A DNA stretch of 64,000 bases, from the NCBI GenBank assembly GCA_963693315.1, contig OY856188.1, positions 146,346,945 through 146,410,944 of the forward strand, read 5' to 3'. This DNA is from Diogma glabrata (taxonomy: Eukaryota > Arthropoda > Insecta > Diptera > Cylindrotomidae). How positions within the stretch are numbered: the first letter of the stretch is position 1; each line of letters begins with the position of its first letter. The translations under genes were made by a program, and so were the position numbers. Positions 1 to 11,161 of the stretch are shown piece by piece. A model generated the notes under the pieces. That model was not told where the DNA came from and ran no database searches. It saw only the letters and a program-made list of their open reading frames with translations.

Positions 1-251
1 AAAATTCAAACTTTTCCCAAAATGCCAAAAATATTGCAAAAATTATAACATAATCAAAGATGAAACTTTTTTCAAAATTCTAAAAATATCCCAAAAAGTA
101 ATCCAAAATCAAAGATTCAAATTTATTTTCCAACTGTTCCTGTTATTCAGAAGTCGTAGAATCGAATTCAAAATCACACAATCACACAAAAAATTGCTCA
201 AGAAACATCTAACTAATAATTACAATTTTTGTCAAATATGTTTCCCATAAT

Positions 252-510
252 ATGTTTCTCAAAAAATTTGGAAGCAAAATATATAAACAGAAATAGACAT
301 AAACAAAACTGTCTATCCAAGAAGGAACAAAAGTTGAAAATTTGTTGTTGTTGCTATTGCTTATTTTGGTAGTCATAATTTGAAACGTCTACTGATGTTT
401 CTCAACAAATTTGGAAACATAAATAGACAGAAACAAAACTGTCTATCCAAGAAGGAACAAAAGTTGAAAATTTGTTGTTGTTGCTATTGCTTATTTTGGT
501 AGTCATAATT
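252..510. repeat. Direct duplication of about 120 bp
   Basis: Two near-identical copies lie at about 252-380 and 396-510. Both run from TGTTTCTC through AAACAAAACTGTCTATCCAA to GGTAGTCATAATT, with a few small indels in the first part. The first 250 bases of the window are AT-rich with no coding signal. The second copy ends just before the left end of the 526-4620 element. Confidence 0.85.
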
Positions 511-1066
511 AGTGAGCCTACATTAGTGAGCCTACATAAATAGAGAGTGGACAGGTTAAAACTGACAGTTTCCGTTAGTTTCCGTTAATTTTAAATAAAA
601 TGCTTATTGTCTCAGATTTGCAAAAAAATCATTTGGGCCTCTTAATATGCAATTATAATCAAATTTTGTAGAGAAGAAAAAAATTTATAAATCCTAAATT
701 ATCTGTAAAAATGAAAACGAAGTCAAAAATTTCGTACTAATACATACAAATCGCCATAGATTTTCGAAAAATATGGCCGCCATTTCGAAAGTAAACAAAA
801 ACAAAAAAAGTCATTTGATATTTAAAACTGACATTTCATTATAATTATATAACGAAATATAAAGCGTGAAAATGATTTATTATGTAAAATATCAAATTTT
901 TTTTATAATAATTAATTAAGTTATTATAATCCTACGTGTTTTAAGTGCTATTAGTGAATTTTGAATGTTTTAATTGTATGAATTTATAATTAAAATATCC
1001 CACGTGTTTGAGGTTAAAACCGCGGGTTTCTTTTTTTATTTTGTGCAATCAGATCTCTGTACTTTG

Positions 1067-2391
1067 ATGATAATGGAGAATAGTAGTCGGAATATTGGAA
1101 CGGTTTCATTAATAAGTCCATTGATTGTAAAACAATTACAAAATGTTGGTAGACATTACATAAAATATCATACAAGACACTCGAACGATGGACAAGGTTT
1201 GATTAATTCGGAGAATTCATCGACAAAGGTTACTGATCAAGATCTCGATATATTTATTGATGTTGATTATTTAAGAAGTTTGGATCCAAAAGAATGGCAA
1301 GATCAAGATCATTATGCTGTTTTGGGTTAAAAAAGTCATCGGTAATTATTGACATTTAAGTGATCATAATTTTATATTGGAGTAATATTAACTTTTATTT
1401 TTTTAGTTATAATACGTCTGACTATGACATTAAAAGAGCGTATAGGAAAATTGTTTTGAAACATCATCCGGATAAAAGGAAAGCTCAAGAAGAAGAAATT
1501 AAAACAGAAGATGATTACTTTACCTGTATAACAAGGGCTTATGAAACATTAGGTAAATATTTTAATAAGTCTCATGTTCGTGCAAAATTTAAGATACATA
1601 AAATAAGTTTCCCTAATATTATTTTTGATTTTATTCCATTCCATTGATTGTAGAACTGACGGTCATCGTAATTTCTTTGTTTAAAATGTAAGCATCAACC
1701 TGTAATTGTTTGAATTCAACAGAAAACTTCTAAAAGGTGGTCGGCATATTTTTATGAAAACATTAAATAATATCGAGAATAAAATCGAAGAAGAACGTAG
1801 AGCTTTGTTTTCAAATAAAACTAAATCTGAATCATCATCTAATCAAAATTCATCAGTTAAAGTAATTGATAAAACGGCAATGTGGACATCGGAAAATATG
1901 CAAGTTCTTAGAAAAGCTGTAAATCTACTCCCGGCTGGAATGATCCAACTTTGGGAAGTGATTGCTAATTTTATGAATCAAAACGGCCAAATTTGTAATG
2001 ATCGTAAATATTTAGCTCGTGATGTTCTGATTAAAGCGAAAGATTGGCAAAGTGGCGATTTCTCTAAAAACTCTGTTAAAGTACAAGCAAATGAAAATAA
2101 ATTTTCATCGTTTGAAAAAGAACAAAAACGAATTAAAAATTCAGAAATAATTCAGAAATCAGTGGTGTTAAAGTAAACGAATCATCTAAACAGAAACACA
2201 AGAATAAAGTAGTAAATAATAATGGTGTTCAACCAAAAATGATGAATGGAGTTGATAAACAAAAAACTCCACCGCCTCAATCCATACAGGAAACTTCACC
2301 AACCCCACCACAATCATTATCAACAACGTTATATATTTTATATTTTATTGTATTTGGCTTTGTATTTATTTTTGTTAGCATGGTAATATAG
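1067..2391 (+). pseudogene. DNAJC2: DNAJC2/zuotin-like gene copy, broken and internally deleted
   Basis: DNAJC2 (zuotin/MPP11) is a ribosome-associated Hsp70 co-chaperone with a J domain and two C-terminal SANT domains. Here an N-terminal exon (ATG at 1067 or 1073) encodes the family signature LDPKEWQDQDHYAVLG. It reaches a 65-bp intron (1342-1406, GTAATT...TTTTAG). The next exon (1407-1552) encodes the J domain with the HPD motif in [10 protein letters not shown] and ends at a good donor (AG/GTAAAT). A TAA at 1328-1330 interrupts the first exon in the otherwise correct frame. The roughly 250 residues expected between the J domain and SANT1 are absent. From 1706 to 2176 the frame encodes a basic helix and SANT1 (WTSENMQVLRKAVNLLPAG). 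A -1 frame change between 2137 and 2174 leads to a 76-residue tail ending in about 20 hydrophobic residues (stop at 2389-2391). SANT2 is missing. Introns are retained, so this is DNA-level capture and not a retrocopy. I am sure of the family and infer that it is nonfunctional. Confidence 0.8.
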
Positions 2392-2545
2392 AATTATTCG
2401 TTTCTGGGAAATTTTTTTTTTTAAATAATAAGTGTTGTGCAATTCAATTCAAACTTTATTGAGACTTTTTTTTTAGTGGAAAATTGCTAAATTCTAATTA
2501 TGATATGCTTTCTTCTAAACCTGGATGTGGAATATTTGAAAGTAT

Positions 2546-3990
2546 TCTAGGATTCTCTGTAAGTCTAATTAATTCTGAACCCACTCACTTCTCGTCAACC
2601 AGCTCATCCTTGCTGGAGATCTTGTGTTATGTAATACCAACAAAGTAAACTTTCGTAATCAAATATCTCTCCCCGGAATATCTCATCACGACCTTGTATT
2701 TTTCTCATATGATGCAATGCCAAATCAATCCCAGAAGATAATAACTTTTCGAGATTATAAAAATGTAAATATTGAAGAACTTATCTCATACTGTACAAGA
2801 TTACTGTGGAATATAATTTATGACTTGAATGATATTGACAGCCAACTTGAGCATTTCAATATGCTAGTAATTGAGATGTTCGAAATTCGACTCGAATTCG
2901 TCGATTAGGAAAATATATGTTAATTTAAAACAACCTGAATGGTTCACTACTAACATCAAAATAAAAATTACAGAACGAATTAGGGCATACAATAAGTGGG
3001 CCAGAACTCGCTCTGATCAAAACCGGTAAACTATGTACGGCTGAGAAATATTGTTACCGTATCAATCCCGAAGTCGAAATACGAACATCTGAATAAAAAA
3101 CTAAACCCTGAACTGCCGCCTAAGATGTTCTGGAAGAATGTAAAAAGTCTTGGAATTGGTAAAGAAAATGAACACCAGGTAATTCCTTTTAAACCTAATG
3201 ATTTAAATAGCTATTACTGCTCTGATGTTCCTATCCAACCCTCACATGACTCGCATGTTGACCCTGTTTTTCCGGAAATTGATGCTAACATTCCAAATTT
3301 TGCTTTTGAACATATATCACATGAACAATTGTTCTTTGCTATCAATTCAATTAAAACTAACGCGACTGGTCTTGATAATATCTCATTAAAATTCATCAAA
3401 TTAATTCTCCCTGAAATTTCTTCTTTTCTTTTATATATTTTCAATAACATAATTACTAAACCGTTTTTTTTCAACTTGTTGGAAAACAGCTAAAATAACA
3501 CCAATTCCTAAAGTTAAAAATCCTCTGTCTATGTCTGACCTTGTCTGAAAACCCAAATGGTACAATATTTGAACAGAAACAAACTGCTTTGTAAACATCA
3601 ATCAGCATATAGGATTAGTCATAGTACAGCCGCAGCTCTACTACACATTGTAGATGATATACGCCGTAATGCTGACGCAAAAAAGTTCACGGTACTTGCG
3701 CTGCTTGATTTTTCGAAAGCATTTGATTCAATAAACCATAAAAAACTTTGTCGTAAACTTTCATTTCTTTTTAATTTTTCACCGTCTGCTTGCAGGCTCA
3801 TTTATTCGTACTTGACTGGCAGATCGCAAATTGTTGAAATTGATAATATTCTATCTGAAATAATGTCACAGCACTGTGGTGTTCCTCATGGATTCGTCCT
3901 AGCCTAGGACCAATCTTGTTCTCGCTTTTCATAAATGAAATAGCTAATTGCATAACGAATTCTGAATTTCACATCTACGCTGATGATAGG
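2546..3990 (+). pseudogene. LINE ORF2 relic: endonuclease end and reverse transcriptase (Jockey/CR1-like)
   Basis: The endonuclease C-terminus is visible at about 2546-2908, with the PTHF and SLPGISHHDLV motifs. Linker and RT follow in several frames: 3125-3493 carries a ...NATGLDNISLKF segment, and 3557-3907 carries the finger/palm region with LLDFSKAFDSINH (catalytic Asp in LDFSKAFD) and the GVPHG motif. After a stop at 3905 the frame continues with GPILFSLFINE and ends at YADD (about 3980-3991), where the copy breaks off. At least three frameshifts or stops make it dead. The KAFDSINH and YADD forms resemble Jockey/CR1-group elements; the clade is inferred. It lies inside the 526-4620 TIR element. 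Confidence 0.8.
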
Positions 3991-4172
3991 AAATAAAGCT
4001 AAAATAGAAAAAAAATTTGTGAAAACAGTGCAATTTTGTATGGATTTTAAAGGCCTGTATCTTGGCCCCCGGGGTTGATACACAACTCGTTTTGGTTTTA
4101 TTCGCTTCAGTGAGTGATTCTATATCAAATTAAAAAAAAATTCTTGGCGCCTAGGTAAAAGTAATATCCCCC
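3988..4172. repeat. Truncated copy of the 8-bp-TSD MITE family
   Basis: This piece matches the right third of the MITE at 13271-13858. Shared blocks include GTGCAATTTTGTATGGATTT, AACTCGTTTTGGTTTTATTC, and the terminal GTAATATCCCC. It starts abruptly where the LINE reverse transcriptase breaks off, so its left part has been lost. Confidence 0.75.
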
Positions 4173-4589
4173 AAGCATTAAACTAAGACATAAATAGGCA
4201 ATGATTTATTTTTTGTTACGTTGTGATATTCGTTCATCTAAATTCATATCTAGTCAAATCATACATTAGTTTGCGTATCTTTCATAATTCTAATGTAATC
4301 ATTTCCTCCCTTAACTTTAAAGTAAAAGTTTATATAAATTATTAAGTTATAAATATTAAGAGACATATGTGATGTAATTTACTGTAAATAGAAGCTTTCA
4401 TAGCTTACTGTCAAATAAATAGTATTATTATTCATTATTATTATTATTAAAAATGCAAAACATGTTAGCAATATTGACATTGACAACAAAAAATATATAG
4501 TATAATATACACACTAATACCTTGATAAAAATCTTTCGAACAGTCCAGCCGCCATATTGAATTTTTTCGAACAGTCCACTTCGAAAATT
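4173..4589. other. AT-rich stretch without recognisable gene
   Basis: No coding signal was seen. It contains a TTATTATTATTATT microsatellite around 4425-4448. It forms the right interior of the 526-4620 element, ending with two copies of CGAACAGTCCA near 4535-4580. Confidence 0.6.
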
Positions 4590-4621
4590 ACCTGTCCACT
4601 CTCTATTTATGTAGGCTCACT

Positions 4622-5702
4622 ACTGTCATGAAACCAAATAGATGTCTGCTAACTATATGCTCAACTTATTTTAATTAATCATAAAACTATTATTTCCTAA
4701 ATTATGAAAATAAATTCTTAAATGTTCCCAAACGATTCGTATAATTTATGATAGTATTATAGATAATATTAATGTGTCTGCTAAGTGCTAACGCTATACG
4801 CTGATCTTATTTTGATTAATAAAAACTTCCTAAACTATAAAAACATATTCCTAAATGTGCCGAAACGATTACCAAGCGAATGGTATATTTAATAATAGGT
4901 CAAATATCAAATTTACTTTTGTATATTAAAATGTGAAGTTTTTCATGAAAGCTACTGTCATTAAAAATAACATCTACTGTCATGAAACAACTACTGTCAA
5001 GAAAGCTGCTATCATTTAAAATATGGATGTCTGCTAACTATACGTTCAATTTATTTTAATTAATTAAAAAACTGTTATTTCCTAAATTATGAAAATATAT
5101 TCCTAAATGTTCCCAAACGATTCCCAAACGATTGGTATAACTGATGATAGGTAATATTAATGTGTCTGCTAACTATACGCTATACTTATTTTGATCAATA
5201 AAAAGTAAACTATAATTTTCTAAACTATGAAAACATATTCCTAAATGTGCCCAAACGATTAGCAAGCGAATGGTATATTTAATAATAGATCAAATATCAA
5301 ATTTACTCTTGTATTTATTAAAATGTGAAGTTTTTCATGAAAGCTACTGTCACTAAAAATAACATCTACTGTCATGAAACAACTACTGTCAAGAACTGCT
5401 ATCATTTAAAATATGGATGTCTGCCAACTATACGCTCAATTTATTTTAATTAATTAAAAAACTACTATTTCCTAAACTATGAAAATATATTCCTAAATGT
5501 TCCCAAACGAATCCCAAACGATTGGTATAATATAAGGTAGGAAATATTAATGTGTCTGCTAACTATACGCTAAACTTATTTTAATCAATAAAAACTAAAC
5601 TATAATTTCCTAAACTATGAAAACATATTCCTAAATGTGCCCAAACGATTCCCAAACGATTGATATATATAATAATAGTGAATACCAAATTTGCCTGCTA
5701 AC
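4622..5702. repeat. Tandem satellite-like array, about 390-bp period, nearly three copies
   Basis: The phrase ACTGTCATGAAAC starts copies near 4622, 4976 and 5367. Each copy contains GTCTGCTAACTATACGCT twice, followed by TTATTTTAATTAAT and CCTAAATGTTCCCAAACGAT. The repeat is therefore a higher-order unit of two diverged ~150-200-bp halves. It abuts the right end of the 526-4620 element and is cut by the element at 5747. Confidence 0.85.
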
Positions 5703-5746
5703 TATACGGAGGTCAGTCTTGACCATGGTAAAATGAAAATAAGGTA

Positions 5747-7002
5747 CCCAGCGAATAAAATGTTATCGATTCGTTCATGAATCGTTGAAGAAACTTCTTC
5801 TCTGAGGTGTAGAATCGTGATGGAAAAGGAATGGAAATTTGTATGCAAAAAAATAAAATGTCCGCCAGATTCGTTAACGAATGCTCTACTACGATTCATC
5901 ATGTAATACTACCACTTGAATCGCTATGGAATATTCTTCAACGATTCCATAGTGAAATTTACACAAATTTCTTTAACGATTCTCTATAGAAATTTTGTTA
6001 TTTTTCAGAAATCGAGAAATAAATTGAATAAAACATTGAATTATTAAAAACACATTTTCGTTTAGTTGAATCTAGTTACAACTTTAATAAATTTTTTTAC
6101 TTAGTCTAAGTACATATTCATTAAGGTTAATATATATAGTTTCAGTTTAATTTTAAAATTAGAAATTAGAAAACTAAAATATTAAATTATTTGATTTTTG
6201 TAATGTTTTTATAACGATTGTTGGCATATTCACCATTTTGTTTTTTTTCAATGTATCTGAATATATAAAAATAATTTATTGAAGTAAATTTTAAAATTAT
6301 TTTAGTTTATTATGAAGATAATTTAAGAAATTGTTTAAGGTTTTATACATGCTTGCTTCCCTGCATACGTCTTCCATGTTCAATCTTACCATAACTTATT
6401 CGTTTATCATTCGCCATTATTGTTTTCCTTCTGTAAAAATTTGAGCAAATATTTTTATTTTAAACATAAATTTTAATCAAAATAGCGTAATCACAGAATT
6501 GAAATTAAAAGCAAAAAATCTGGTTTTAGTAAATTTGTAAACCTGGATGTTTTGAATGCAGTTGCGTTCGTTGTATATTTTTAGATTTCGAACTTTGTTT
6601 TTTTACCTTCACTTTCACGTTTAAACTATTTAAGCTATTTTGTTTTATAGTTTCTTGTTTTAGTTCAGTTCTATAAAATTAGTTTATAGGTGGCAGTCTC
6701 ATCATTGATTTAACCAATCAAAAGTCATTAAAATTGTATAGAAAGAATCGAGATAGAATCGTAGTGTAGTCTTCCTACGGAAAAGGTATAGAAACTTTCT
6801 ACTGTAGAAATGAAATTCGTTGGGATAGTTTCTTGTTTTAGTTCAGTTCTATAAAATTAGTTTATAGGTGGCAGTCTCATCATTGATTTAACCAATCAAA
6901 AGTCATTAAAATTGTATAGAAAGAATCGAGATAGAATCGTAGTGTAGTCTTCCTACGGAAAAGGTATAGAAACTTTCTACTGTAGAAATGAAATTCGTTG
7001 GG
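5747..7002. mobile_element. 1.26-kb TIR element, CCCA(G/A)CGAAT ends, TA duplication
   Basis: The left end CCCAGCGAATAAAATG and right end (reverse complement CCCAACGAATTTCATTTC) are inverted repeats of about 12 bp. TA flanks both sides (5745-5746 and 7003-7004). A related inverted copy lies at 53129-54076, sharing the left ~250 bp (GTTCATGAATCG, CTGAGGTGTAGAATCGTGAT) and the right end. On the minus strand near 6420-6355 is a short ATG-initiated coding-like stretch (MANDKRISYGKIEHGRR). No transposase was recognised. Confidence 0.75.
6647..7002. repeat. Tandem duplication, 178-bp period, at the element's right end
   Basis: Copies at 6647-6824 and 6825-7002 are identical or nearly so, each from ATAGTTTCTTGTTTTAGTTC to GAAATTCGTTGGG. 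The terminal inverted repeat itself is therefore duplicated, giving the element two tandem right ends. Confidence 0.95.
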
Positions 7003-7004
7003 TA

Positions 7005-7421
7005 TTCTCACTAGAGTGACAGCGATGCCATTTTGATTTTGATTGACGTCACTCAGAGTTTGATATAATACGTTTGTTGTTATTATCAATGAGAAAAGCT
7101 ATTGTTTTTAAATTAAAAATATATTTAGTATGATTTATAAATTAATTTATTAATTAATGAAATGATTGAAATTAATTCATTCATTAATTAATGAACTTTA
7201 GTATTTGTTTTACTATTAAAACATATACAAATTTAAATGCCGAACTACGTTAAAACCAAAAGTTTTCAACAAATGTGAAAAATCATACTCAAAACATAAG
7301 GTTTTTTAATTTCCAGAAAAATAAATCAATTTGTAGTGGATAGAATCATGTGGAAAAAGAAAATGTTCGTATTTATTATAAGATAGTTTGTTCCTTACAC
7401 TTCACTGAAAATGATTGGACT
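7005..7421. other. Intergenic stretch without recognisable gene
   Basis: Nothing coding was found. A small imperfect inverted repeat (GAGTGACAGCG...TGACGTCACTC) lies at about 7014-7055. Confidence 0.5.
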
Positions 7422-7910
7422 TTAAAAAATTAACAAATATAGTGTTAAACTATTTTATTTTTATTTATGTTTTATTAATAATAACAACCGTCGTGTGAAG
7501 TACAATAATTGTTGAAAATTATTTAAACATGTTTCGATAATATCTTGATTATCATCCTCAGTATTTTATCAAAATTTGAAAACGACTTATGTTAAATATA
7601 ATAAATTGCAAAAACAATATCAATAAAATGACATATAAATTACAATGCTACAATGATAATCATTGTAGCATTGTAATTTATATGTCATTTTATTGATATT
7701 GTTTTTGCAATTTATTATATTTAACATAAGTCGTTTTCAAATTTTGATAAAATACTGAGGATGATAATCAAGATATTATCGAAACATGTTTAAATAATTT
7801 TCAACAATTATTGTACTTCACACGACGGTTGTTATTATTAATAAAAAATTTATTAATAAAACATAAATAAAAATAAAATAGTTTAACACTATATTTGTTA
7901 ATTAAATATT
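7422..7910. repeat. Near-perfect long palindrome, arms about 235-245 bp, essentially no spacer
   Basis: The centre is at about 7658 (ACAATGAT-A-ATCATTGT). The sequence then mirrors itself outward through CATTTTATTGATATTG, AAGTCGTTTTCAAATTTTG and CACACGACGGTTGTTATTA to GTTTAACACTATATTTGTTAA. The only clear difference is an insertion of about 15 bases (AAAAAATTTATTAAT) in the right arm near 7840. No target duplication was found. It fits a foldback element or the product of a recent inverted duplication. Confidence 0.95.
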
Positions 7911-8204
7911 GTGAAGTGGGTGAATTTATTCACAAATTAAGAGAGATATTTTTAATATCATTCAACATGGACTTTAAAAGACAAAATTTTAAATACTCTA
8001 ATGAGTAAAAGATCGTTGAATTGATCGTTGAAAGTGGAACCTTATCTTAGAACATACAAGGAAGTGGTAACTTCCAATATTTGCACATATAAAGGAACGG
8101 TTTAAAATCGGTTTAAAAACATAAGTCTGCTTATGAATCGATCGATGCGAAAAGAAAGTACTGGCAATTCTCAAATTATTTGATAATGCAAACGCAGTCA
8201 TTCT
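7911..8204. other. Intergenic, no gene seen
   Basis: Nothing coding is evident. A weak TTGTGAAGTGGG match to sequence left of the palindrome (CACTTCAC near 7398) suggests that the inverted duplication once extended slightly farther. Confidence 0.4.
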
Positions 8205-8618
8205 CTCACCATTATCATTGTTGGTGTTGATTTCATAACCTCCTCCAGTGCTATGTAGAAAATATTGACGGTCTTAGCTTCAGTAGGTGCATGCAAGGCA
8301 ATAAGAGAAATACTGTTTTATGTACCGCGTACCCCTAAGTAGCAAATCCTCTCATTGACCAGGATGAATTTCAACACGGCTTCTTGTATGCGTGCACCAA
8401 CAAGGAAACCAGTACTAAATTCTTTTCGAGAAGAATGACCACTACTGCATAAAGAGTGACTATTCGAGTTTTGTTTTCCGATTATTGGATGTCTAATTTC
8501 TTGCAGAGAAATGATATCCATCCTATGCCTCTCAGTCTCTGTTTCTAGGCTTATTAAAGCATCATGAGCGATCAGGCTGCACACGTTTCACGTTCCGATT
8601 CGGAAGTTTGGTTCTTTC
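8205..8618 (-). pseudogene. RTE-type LINE endonuclease relic
   Basis: Read on the minus strand, it encodes the start of an APE-like endonuclease of the type common in RTE/BovB elements and annotated in animals as craniofacial development protein 2-like. Visible motifs are NFRIGT*NVCSL (the usual Trp codon is now TGA), MDIISLQEIRHP (catalytic QE), SGHSSRKEFSTGFLV, VNERICYLGVRG, and after another stop IALHAPTE. Two in-frame stops and the missing second half make it nonfunctional. The adjacent 8619-8900 (plus strand CTGCAGCATGGCGTAGACGTC) may be its 5' region, but I cannot prove this. Confidence 0.8.
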
Positions 8619-9597
8619 TCACGTCCAGGTAAAACTTCTGTTGTTTTGTTAGTGTCTTATGTCAAATCAAATTTAACAAAGCTTTTTTTCGGAGTGATGG
8701 TATTAACCTCAGTCCCAACCCAAATTTTCGTTAATGGTTCTGTTATGATGTTAAGGTTATAAGAAGTTTTAAGGCGCCAATTCGCAGTGATGTAGCGTAA
8801 TAGACTAAGCAGTTTTTCTCTGCTTGTCTCCGATACACCAGCCTAATTCTGTCTGCATTACCCCTGCAGCATGGCGTAGACGTCGAATTTTCTACCCTGC
8901 AAAATGTTCTTTAGAGTTAGAAAACTTAATAAACAAATTTTTAATGAAAAAAATAAGGAAAACCATAACGTAAAATTATGTTTTCTCTAATTTTCAAATT
9001 AAAACATATTTTGTTTCTTTATATTTACGCCGGATGACGTCACACAAAATTTTCGTTTAGCTGTCAAGAATACCTTATATTCGTTATACCATGAGTCTTG
9101 ACTATAAAAATTATTAGGCAATATTTTGACCTGACACTTAGTGGTCAATACTAAAACTAACTGACTACAAATGCGATGTTTTCAATTTGTTCAAATTATT
9201 ATTAATTGCAGGATATTTTTTGAATCTAGACGGTAAATGTTGAAATTAATTTTCGTTGCACACAAAACGATTACCATCAATTTAATAAATTAACTAAAAT
9301 TAAACAAAAAAACATTTGCATAATGACAAACCAAAATACTTATCAGTATTTGCCATTTGGAAAAATAAAAATATTTCAAAAATGTTTTCAAAATCTCGGC
9401 GCCATAACGTAGCCTACCAATAGCAGAAAAACATAGCTAATAATTTGATGAAAAAGTATAGTTAATAATTAAAATAGTCCTAAATATTATTAAAAATTTT
9501 AATAATATATTTTGAATTTAAAAACTACAGAAAATATATAAAAATATTCTAACATCATTTGGAGCCACTAAAGTATTCAAAACGTCAATAACGAAAA
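8619..9597. other. Intergenic, no gene identified
   Basis: 8619-8900 is less AT-rich than its surroundings and may be the 5' leader of the LINE on the minus strand. 8900-9597 is AT-rich without coding signal. Confidence 0.4.
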
Positions 9598-10075
9598 CTT
9601 ATACTAAGTTTATACCACCGATAGTTTAATAGAATAGTTTTTTGCTATTAAACTATCGATACATTGAGCGTTTATACCACAAAATAGTATTATTCTATCT
9701 GTGGTATAAACGCTCAGAATAATATTGACAGATAGAATACGGCTACCGTATTTCAAATTTGAATATAAAATCTTATCAATCTAAAAGTATTTCAACAAAA
9801 AATTATAATACTATTATTAATTTAAAATAAAAACTAGATTTTAAGTGATTTGGGTGTTGCACATTTTTTACAATCGCCTGAAATTGTCTATTACATTTAA
9901 CGTTTTGACCGTTACAATTTTTTTGAAGATACTATTATACTATCGATCAAAAGCAAAATATCAAATAACTATCTGTCAAAGTAAAAAGGTATTATTCTAT
10001 CCGTTTATACCGTAATAATTTAATAGCTATTTGCTATTATTCTATTATACTACCATGGTGTAAACTTAGTGTAAG
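9598..10075. mobile_element. MITE of about 480 bp with several internal inverted repeats
   Basis: The left end CTTATACTAAGTTTATACCA and the right end (reverse complement CTTACACTAAGTTTACACCA) match at 18 of 20. Internal hairpins include GATAGTTTAATAG/CTATTAAACTATC (9620-9657) and TGAGCGTTTATACCACA/TGTGGTATAAACGCTCA (9665-9716). No coding sequence was seen and the target duplication is unclear. Confidence 0.7.
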
Positions 10076-11161
10076 ATAATTGACTACAATAATTTGAGTT
10101 GAAAACATAATTATTGTAGTCCTCAATTATTGCCATATTTTACGTCTTCACGCATCAATTAATTGCAGTGTAGGATAATTGTAGTCAATTAATTGCTACG
10201 TCAAGACATAGTATTAAAGGTGGCAGCATGAACTGTTCTTTGAAATAAGTAGATTTTTTTCAAAATTTTATTTATTTCTCGTTTAAACTAATCGTTATTT
10301 TAGGAAAAATTTGTCTTAAAATGTATTTATACCTGTTTCCTACTTAAATAAAAGATAATGAATAAGTTATATATTTTGTTGATTTTATTTTAATAATTTT
10401 TTTCTCGATATTTTTAAACATTAAATACATAAAAGCAAAATTGCATGCCATCGTATTTGGCAACAGCAATAATAGCAGTATCACACTAACAACAGTCTAA
10501 CTTCATTACCAGCAATACAAATGAACACATCTTTACGAATACAGATTTGTAAAGCTGTTCTGCAAGCAAATATTTTTATTTGACTACAAAACTTCTATGA
10601 ACTAACTTCTATAAAAAAACTTATCTAAAATCTTTATCGTATTCAGTTTTTTCTACCAGTTGCCTTTTTTAGAATATAACGAAATTGGCATAGGTTGAAA
10701 ATACTCCAAAGTACCTTTAAACCCACTTTAAAAGATGATTGTTCCTAAATATTGACGAAATTAGCTTGTACTGTCTATTGGTCTAAAAATTCGATTTTAA
10801 TTTATGTTTATATAACCATACTTATATCGACTAATAAACTAATAATAAAATGTATAAACATCGTAGTCAAATTGAAAATCCTTATGGTTATATATGTTTG
10901 AACAATATATTTCACTATTAAAAATTCTAGATCAAATCCGTTTAAAATTTAAATCATATTCAAATTCATATTTTTTACACACACACTTTTCATAAAAAAC
11001 AATGACTTTATACAATCCCTTTGAATGGGCGTGTCTAACAAAATTGTTTTGACATTAGGGCAACCTTACTTATGAGAAATTAAATAAAAAATTAAATTAG
11101 AAAATAATTAATTTTGTGACACAAACTTATTGTAAATACATTGAAAATATATCCTAAATTG

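Larger units (their letters stand above)
526..4620. mobile_element. 4.1-kb TIR element enclosing a DNAJC2-like gene copy and a LINE
   Basis: The ends are perfect 31-bp inverted repeats, 526-556 and 4590-4620, beginning GTGAGCCTACATAAATAGAG. TA lies immediately outside both (524-525 and 4621-4622), as expected for a 2-bp TA duplication of the Tc1/mariner type. A partial extra copy of the end sequence (AGTGAGCCTACATT) sits just outside on the left at 511-524. A motif containing TATGGC(C/G)GC recurs in inverted orientation inside both ends, near 773 and 4550. No transposase was recognised. The cargo is a broken DNAJC2-like gene (1067-2391) and LINE and MITE relics (2546-4172). This looks like a non-autonomous element that captured host sequence, although the two ends could also belong to separate copies that happen to flank it. 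Confidence 0.7.
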
